Origin: Lachnospiraceae bacterium
GTDB lineage: Bacteria > Bacillota > Clostridia > Lachnospirales > Lachnospiraceae
Length of the DNA stretch: 64,000 bases
NCBI GenBank assembly: GCA_910575445.1
Contig: CAJTFW010000010.1
Coordinates: 84,828 to 148,827 of the forward strand
Reading direction: 5' to 3'
Shown here: positions 59,721 through 64,000 of the stretch, in pieces
Layout of the letters: every line of letters begins with the position of its first letter
Numbering within the stretch: the stretch's first letter is position 1
The notes under the pieces: model-generated
The model's database searches: none
The model's input: the letters and a program-made list of their open reading frames with translations, nothing else
What the model was told of the DNA's origin: nothing
Translations under genes and position numbers: made by a program

Positions 59721-60633
59721 TCCAAAATCTCTCCACTTCTTTTAGTATTTCATCAGCAGGTGTCATGGTAGCTTCAATGATAGATTTTCCTGTTTTTTTC
59801 AGATAATATTTTATCATATGATAGCCACAAGCATATCCAGCACAATAGGGTAAACCAACAGGAAAATAATTTTGCATTTGAGCCATTTCATCACCATATA
59901 GATATGCTGTCAGGTTATCTAAGCCTTGTACATCCAGCCCTTCCTGGATGATGGGTTTAATATATCCGTTCAAAGTTTCCATATCTGTCTTGCTTACCCA
60001 CGGTCCTACATTTTCCTCACCATATAGGTAAGTAGCAAAGTTTTCAGCAAGGCCCTCACTTATCATCATTTCAGCAAGAGTAATGTCATTGTGCCATTTT
60101 GTAAACTGGAAACGGACATTATGATTTGTTTCATGTGCCAACGCTACGGGAAGTCTGCTCTTAGTGTGTTCAGATGGAACAAGCCATGTAAAAATGTAGC
60201 CGGGTATACCTCCATCTCCACAGTAATTGTCATTCATTATCGAATAAGGATTTTGGGGGTCAGCCAGCAAAACAGTGTATAGATATTCTTTCACAGGAAA
60301 TTCTATTCCAGCATCGGAAAAACACTTTAATGACCACTCGATAGACTTTTGACAGTTATCCCAAAATTGGTTGTCGTCCAACAGTGTAATACTTTGGGCC
60401 CATGTTTCATCAATTTTTTCTGGCAGAAGAAAGCCCAACATACCACTTGCCATAATAACATCATAGCCATTCGGTTGTGCAGCCTTCATTGGCACATTGT
60501 AGCAGGCCCATTTCTTTTCAAAAGGCTTCATCATTTCATAGCGATAAATATCATTTTTTTTAGAAGCTGGCGCTTCCATGATTTTTCTGTAGATACCGTC
60601 AGAACGAACGGCCTGTACTTTTAGGATGCTCAT
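59710..60633 (-). CDS. DUF2268 putative zinc metalloprotease
   Basis: 307 residues. The zinc site HETNH is near residue 166 ('LPVALAHETNHNVRF') with the downstream Glu in 'MISEGLAENFATYL', as in DUF2268 peptidase-like proteins. No signal peptide, so cytoplasmic. First gene of a pair with the TipAS-type regulator behind a 19-base-spacer promoter (60667). Substrate unknown; could destroy a peptide antibiotic. Confidence 0.85.
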   Translation of the reverse strand: MSILKVQAVRSDGIYRKIMEAPASKKNDIYRYEMMKPFEKKWACYNVPMKAAQPNGYDVIMASGMLGFLLPEKIDETWAQSITLLDDNQFWDNCQKSIEWSLKCFSDAGIEFPVKEYLYTVLLADPQNPYSIMNDNYCGDGGIPGYIFTWLVPSEHTKSRLPVALAHETNHNVRFQFTKWHNDITLAEMMISEGLAENFATYLYGEENVGPWVSKTDMETLNGYIKPIIQEGLDVQGLDNLTAYLYGDEMAQMQNYFPVGLPYCAGYACGYHMIKYYLKKTGKSIIEATMTPADEILKEVERFWNES

Positions 60634-60666
60634 ATTTTGTACTTCCTTTCAATATTTTGTAACCTT

Positions 60667-60697
60667 ATTCTACGGTATGACAGAACGTCAAAGTCAA
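60667..60697 (-). promoter_or_regulatory. MerR-type promoter of the DUF2268-TipAS operon
   Basis: Minus strand TTGACT (60692-60697), 19-base spacer, TAGAAT (60667-60672), with TGACGTTCTGTCA as an imperfect dyad in the spacer. The regulator gene is second in the operon, which implies positive autoregulation. Confidence 0.75.
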
Positions 60698-60768
60698 TAG
60701 TTTTTGAAAAATTTGTTTCCTGAACATTGAATTATAATTTAAGCAATCGGATTAAAAAAACAAAACTA

Positions 60769-62355
60769 TCACTGGCGTGCATTATCCCGCTCCCGTTCCA
60801 TCACAGACTCGCCCAACAGATAGTCCACATTGGCTTTAACATTATAAAGCTCTTTCATATCGGTTCTGGCCTGCTTATAGGCAGAATAGGCTTTCCGTTT
60901 TTGTTCCAGAAGTCCGGCATATTCCTCACGCAGAGATTTGACGGAGGGCAGCTTTGTGATCCCCAGCTCGTCAAAATGTTTCTTCGCCGCCTGGTGCAGC
61001 AGGATTTCCGTCTCATGAGCCGCCCGGAATTTTTTGCTGTACCTGGCTTTCCGGTATTCCACATAGACCGCCCGCGTCTTGGCATAATTTACGATCTGTT
61101 TCTGCAGCTCCCCATTAGCGGTCATTTGAGATTCCAGTTCCTTGATCTTTACTGACAGCACATTGAAGCTGGCGGTAGCGGCGTCTGACTTTTTCTGCAA
61201 ATCCTCATAGCTCATATCGCCATGCTCTTTGAGCCAGATTACCGCCTGGGAGAGCTGTTTTAAGTTGAACACTTTCGCCCAGCGTTCATACCCCGGACCT
61301 TTGCCGGAACGGATCGCCGCCTCAATGTCCACCAACAGACCAACTTTGGAAACCGGATTTTGGAGAGAGGTACGGCGCGGCTTCACCATCCGGGTGCCGG
61401 CGATCCGTTCTTTGATGGCCTGCTCGGTATAGTCGCCCTTTAGCGTATCACACCGGGTATATCTATCTTCCGGTGACAGGCGAAAACGGAGGTACTTCCG
61501 CTCTTGGTTGACTTCAATCCCAGCCGCCTCCAGCTTTTTCAAAAGTTCTTCAAAGTCTTTCGGCTTTTCTTCCAGGGCAGCATCGATAGCCCATCGTAGC
61601 TGCTCCTGGTGGGAAGGCTGTTTCTGGCTTCCCATCCATGTGCCGTAATGATCCCGGCTGGGTTTCGGATTCTCTACAATGGAAAGCCCATGCTCCAGAC
61701 ACAGCTTGTCATTCATGCGCCGGATCGCCCAGGCAGAGCCCCAAAAGTTGCGGAACTTTTTCTGGCAGTCCAGCGTGGTAGAGTTTATGATAATGTGATT
61801 ATGAACGTGGTGTTTATCCACATGGGTGCAGACAACAAAAGCATGGGTTCCCTTCGTCAGCTTTAATGCCAGCTCCCGCCCGATCTGGTTTGCTTTTTCC
61901 GGCGTGACCTCGCCGGGCTTGAACGCCTGCCGGAGATGGTAGGCAATCACATCATCCGCGCCCCGGTTACGTCCGGTTAGGTTCGCATACTGCCGTTTGG
62001 ATAAAAGAAACTCCGCATCGGCTGTTCGTGTATCGCACTCATAGCCATATCTTTGTAATTGCCATATTTCCGCCAGCGCCCCCTTTATGTCCTCCACGTC
62101 CTGCGCGTATACCGTACCCGTGGAGTTGATCCGCTTCGCAATCTGGTTGACGTTGACGCCAATCTTTTGCAGCTCTGCGGTCTGTGTCCGAATGTCACTG
62201 TGGTCTACGTTGATGATGTAACCGTCAATCAGCATTTTCCGGGCGTAGGCCGAAAAGTTTTTCGTGTGGAGCTGTGCCATCTTCTTTTCAATCAATTCCC
62301 GTTCTTCTGTTGTCACTGGGACGCGCAGCACAATAGGCCGTTTCCGGTTTGCCAC
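60769..62355 (-). CDS. Chimeric MobC-relaxase protein lacking the relaxase N-terminus
   Basis: 528 residues. Residues 1-100 are a MobC-type relaxosome protein ('RPIVLRVPVTTEERELIEKKMAQLHTKNFSAYARKMLIDG', ending 'EIWQLQRY'). From 'GYECDTRTADAEFLLSKRQYANLTGR' on it is a Tn1549-type MOBP relaxase from about its residue 43, with the histidine motif 'HVDKHHVHNHIIINS' at about 185-200 and a helical C-terminal half. The relaxase start, which carries the catalytic Tyr motif, is missing. An in-frame deletion between adjacent mobC and relaxase genes explains this. Probably unable to nick, but the frame is intact over 528 codons. Confidence 0.85.
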   Translation of the reverse strand: MANRKRPIVLRVPVTTEERELIEKKMAQLHTKNFSAYARKMLIDGYIINVDHSDIRTQTAELQKIGVNVNQIAKRINSTGTVYAQDVEDIKGALAEIWQLQRYGYECDTRTADAEFLLSKRQYANLTGRNRGADDVIAYHLRQAFKPGEVTPEKANQIGRELALKLTKGTHAFVVCTHVDKHHVHNHIIINSTTLDCQKKFRNFWGSAWAIRRMNDKLCLEHGLSIVENPKPSRDHYGTWMGSQKQPSHQEQLRWAIDAALEEKPKDFEELLKKLEAAGIEVNQERKYLRFRLSPEDRYTRCDTLKGDYTEQAIKERIAGTRMVKPRRTSLQNPVSKVGLLVDIEAAIRSGKGPGYERWAKVFNLKQLSQAVIWLKEHGDMSYEDLQKKSDAATASFNVLSVKIKELESQMTANGELQKQIVNYAKTRAVYVEYRKARYSKKFRAAHETEILLHQAAKKHFDELGITKLPSVKSLREEYAGLLEQKRKAYSAYKQARTDMKELYNVKANVDYLLGESVMERERDNARQ

Positions 62356-62430
62356 GATGTTTCACCGTCCTTTCTTTCACAGGGGTGTGGGGATTTCCCC
62401 AACAAGCAGAAACGGACGGGGCCGTTTACC

Positions 62431-62460
62431 GGGAGTGTGGCTACACTCCCTATGCTTGCT
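62431..62460. other. oriT: Candidate origin of transfer
   Basis: A perfect inverted repeat GGGAGTGT-GGCT-ACACTCCC (62431-62450) followed by TATGCTTGCT, about 80 bases upstream of the MobC start. Hairpin plus flanking conserved bases upstream of mobC is the usual oriT layout of Tn1549-like elements. The nick site is not proven. Confidence 0.5.
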
Positions 62461-62497
62461 ACGTTACCGTTTCTACGTCTATAAGGCGTTTCCGCCA

Positions 62498-62523
62498 CAA
62501 AAAAATGCCCGCCAAATGCGGGC
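62498..62523 (-). terminator. Intrinsic terminator
   Basis: GCCCGC and GCGGGC pair with a 5-base loop and seven T follow on the minus strand. It closes the truncated gene at 62570-62735. Confidence 0.75.
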
Positions 62524-62569
62524 TGGAAGCGATAAAAGCACAAAAAATAGAGAACGCTTTTCACGTCCT

Positions 62570-62735
62570 CTACTCTTTGATTTTGATAGCTCCGTCAATG
62601 GCTCCCTCGATAATCGGCAAATACGGTTCGGGACACAGCTTTAATTTGTGGCCGACCCTCTGGCGCTGTTCGCTGCCCTCTGGCTCTGCTTCCGGGTGGA
62701 AGTAGCGTTCTATGGGGAGCTTGCATATGGATCTA
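62570..62735 (-). pseudogene. C-terminal fragment of a mobile-element gene cut by the IS
   Basis: An open frame entering from the IS edge: 'CKLPIERYFHPEAEPEGSEQ' and ending 'LPIIEGAIDGAIKIKE' before TAG. Such an end is common in proteins encoded just upstream of mobC in Clostridial conjugative transposons, but I cannot name the family. The 5' part is lost where the IS3 element begins. Confidence 0.6.
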
Positions 62736-62767
62736 TGTCAATACTTTGGACAAAAAAAGTCGAAAGA

Positions 62768-63637
62768 TTATGCTGTTTTTTTAAGTTCCTCATCCTCCTT
62801 TTGCTGTGGTGTCAAATAACCAATAGAGCTATGTATCCGCTTACGATTATACCAGCCTTCTATGTATTCAAAGATTGCTCTGCGGGCTTCCTTTGAATCT
62901 TGGTAAGTATGAAGATATATTTCTTCTTTTTTCAGTACAGAATGAAAGGATTCCATGCAGGCATTATCGTATGGATTTCCCTTACGGCTAAAGGAATGCA
63001 GGATTTCTTTCCTGGTCAGGCAGTCTTCAAATGCCTGGCTCGTATACTGGCTTCCAAGGTCGCTGTGCAAAATGATCCCTTTTGTATCCCTGACGTTCAG
63101 GCACGCATTCTCTACCGCTTTCACTGCCAGTTCCGCTGTCATAGATGTGCCATAGGCATAGCCGATGATTTTACGGCTGCACAAATCCATGACAGATGCC
63201 AGATAAGTCCATCCTTCTTTCTGCACATGGATGTAGGTAATATCTGTGCACCATTTTTGATTGATGGTTTCTGCTCCAAAATCACGTTTCAGGATATTCA
63301 CTTTATCATCTGGGATACTGCCATGATTGGCATGGTGCTTGTACTTCTTTACTACCACAGAGCGCAGTCCCTGCTCTGCCATATGCCTCTGGACCCGCTT
63401 GATACTGCAGGGTGTCCCAACGCCATTGAGTACACGGCATAGTTTGACAGCCCCGTATCTGCGTTTGGAATCCTCAAAGGCCTGTTTCACTTTCCTGCCG
63501 AATTCCTCATACTCCATGTTCTTATTTGAAGGTACACAAACCAGAGCCTTGTAATAGGTACTCCTTGGAAATTTCAAGGCACTGCAAAGCTGTGATACAG
63601 AGTAGTTGGTTAAGTTGTTCTGGATAAATGCAACCAT
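62768..63637 (-). CDS. IS3-family transposase OrfB (DDE integrase)
   Basis: 289 residues as a free ORF, normally made as a fusion with OrfA. HTH_21-like segment near the start, then the rve core with D-D-E: Asp in 'WCTDITYIHV', Asp in 'ILHSDLGSQYTS', Glu in 'NACMESFHSVLKKE'. 'GWYNRKRIHSSIGYLTP' is the typical end. Upstream codons in this frame (KKSDRHIRKRTIAE) join OrfA through a -1 shift. Confidence 0.93.
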   Translation of the reverse strand: MVAFIQNNLTNYSVSQLCSALKFPRSTYYKALVCVPSNKNMEYEEFGRKVKQAFEDSKRRYGAVKLCRVLNGVGTPCSIKRVQRHMAEQGLRSVVVKKYKHHANHGSIPDDKVNILKRDFGAETINQKWCTDITYIHVQKEGWTYLASVMDLCSRKIIGYAYGTSMTAELAVKAVENACLNVRDTKGIILHSDLGSQYTSQAFEDCLTRKEILHSFSRKGNPYDNACMESFHSVLKKEEIYLHTYQDSKEARRAIFEYIEGWYNRKRIHSSIGYLTPQQKEDEELKKTA

Positions 63638-63642
63638 CTCGG

Positions 63643-63921
63643 CTATTGTTCTTTTGCGAATATGGCGGTCGCTTTTTTTAATATTTCATTCTCGATCTTA
63701 AGGCGCTGGATTTCTTTCTGGAGAGCCTTATACTCCTTGAGGGTGACCGTTTCATCTTCTGATACCTTGATAGGGGAAAGCTGCTTTACCCATCCGCTAA
63801 TCGTACTCCGATTTACGCCATATTCACGTTCCAGTTGTGGATACGAGGTTCCTCCGGCATTATACAGATCCACGATCTGCTGTTTAAACTCCGGAGTGTA
63901 AGATTTTTGATTTTTCGCCAT
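63643..63921 (-). CDS. IS3-family OrfA (helix-turn-helix, leucine zipper)
   Basis: 92 residues from MAKNQKSYTPEFKQQIVDLY; AAAGGAG lies 10 bases before the ATG at 63921. HTH_Tnp_1 pattern ('GGTSYPQLEREYGVNRSTISGWV') then a coiled coil ('LKEYKALQKEIQRLKIENEILKK'). A run of seven A and G at 63672-63680 near its end is the probable -1 frameshift site that yields the OrfAB transposase. Confidence 0.92.
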   Translation of the reverse strand: MAKNQKSYTPEFKQQIVDLYNAGGTSYPQLEREYGVNRSTISGWVKQLSPIKVSEDETVTLKEYKALQKEIQRLKIENEILKKATAIFAKEQ

Positions 63922-64000
63922 GCCTTTCATCTCCTTTGCTCTTTCATTTGATAGTATAGGTTGTTCAACTTTTTCTGTCCACACTTATATACTAACACCA

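Larger units (their letters stand above)
62736..63997 (-). mobile_element. IS3-family insertion sequence (IS150-like)
   Basis: About 1262 bases with TGT...ACA ends. Imperfect terminal inverted repeats share a TGGACA(A/G)AAAAAGT(C/T)GAA core (left about 62736-62772, right about 63959-63997). It encodes orfA and orfB joined by a slippery A-run (63672-63680). The target duplication cannot be confirmed because the window ends three bases later. Confidence 0.82.

Noticed and set aside
62313..62564. Minus-strand 83-codon frame upstream of mobC
   Set aside because: It overlaps the candidate oriT hairpin and a terminator, and its sequence (many Cys, Arg, Gly) is not protein-like; it is a chance frame.
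1..64000. CRISPR array
   Set aside because: No regularly spaced 24-40 base repeats with unique spacers and no cas gene were seen; the short repeats at 32417, 39581 and 44762 are too few and too close.

Overview
The window looks like mobile DNA from a gut-type Firmicute, most likely a Lachnospiraceae or related Clostridia. This rests on the gene families (DUF5688, DUF932, DUF4320, DUF6133-like pilin, DUF3268, PrgI-VirB4), on strong AGGAGG ribosome binding sites, and on the absence of any housekeeping gene. No rRNA and no complete tRNA is present. It holds two abutting mobile regions.

Region A (1 to about 44.6 kb) is a large GC-richer integrative conjugative element (ICE), almost all on the minus strand. 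From right to left it holds: a small wHTH/ArpU-like control module (42.1-44.3 kb); an AT-rich three-gene cargo cassette with a PD-(D/E)XK nuclease (39.8-41.9 kb); the conjugative type IV secretion (T4SS) operon (39.3 to 26.2 kb: VirB2-like pilin, VirB6-like channel, C39 peptidase, PrgI-VirB4 fusion, VirD4 coupling protein, S1-like OB-fold protein); an AT-rich 1517-residue nuclease-STAND ATPase of Avs type on the opposite strand (21.6-26.2 kb); a full Tad/Flp type IVc pilus operon (21.3 to 11.5 kb: pseudopilins, large secreted protein, A24 prepilin peptidase, CpaB, TadZ, TadA, TadB, TadC, pilin); and a DNA-processing and regulatory block (11.3 to 1 kb: DUF3268 zinc protein, two sigma-like factors, SSB, DUF932, DUF5688, and a methylase-helicase cut by the window edge). 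The T4SS and Tad operons start from near-identical promoters: an identical 30-bp block, the same 11-bp offset to an extended -10, phased GTGCCAA repeats upstream, and an intrinsic terminator in the leader. The two machines are therefore probably switched on together, and the Tad pilus probably helps mating.

The junction (44.4-44.9 kb) carries the 3' part of a tRNA-Arg(CCU) gene, from the anticodon loop to CCA, flanked on both sides by TTGCTAAT repeats that look like integrase arm sites. Next to it lie a tyrosine integrase and an excisionase facing Region B. This fits two elements in tandem at one tRNA, or a circular-form junction.

Region B (about 44.6-64 kb) is a lower-GC mosaic rich in decay products and antibiotic-response genes: a truncated GntR regulator with an ABC exporter, fused remnants of vanX and vanR, a TetR / PEP-synthase-like phosphotransferase / MFS operon between two ~540-bp direct repeats, an AraC regulator with DUF3788, a MerR-controlled TrmO-like/GNAT pair, a TipAS-type MerR with a DUF2268 metalloprotease, a MobC-relaxase chimera lacking the relaxase N-terminus, a probable oriT, and an IS3-family insertion sequence at the right edge.
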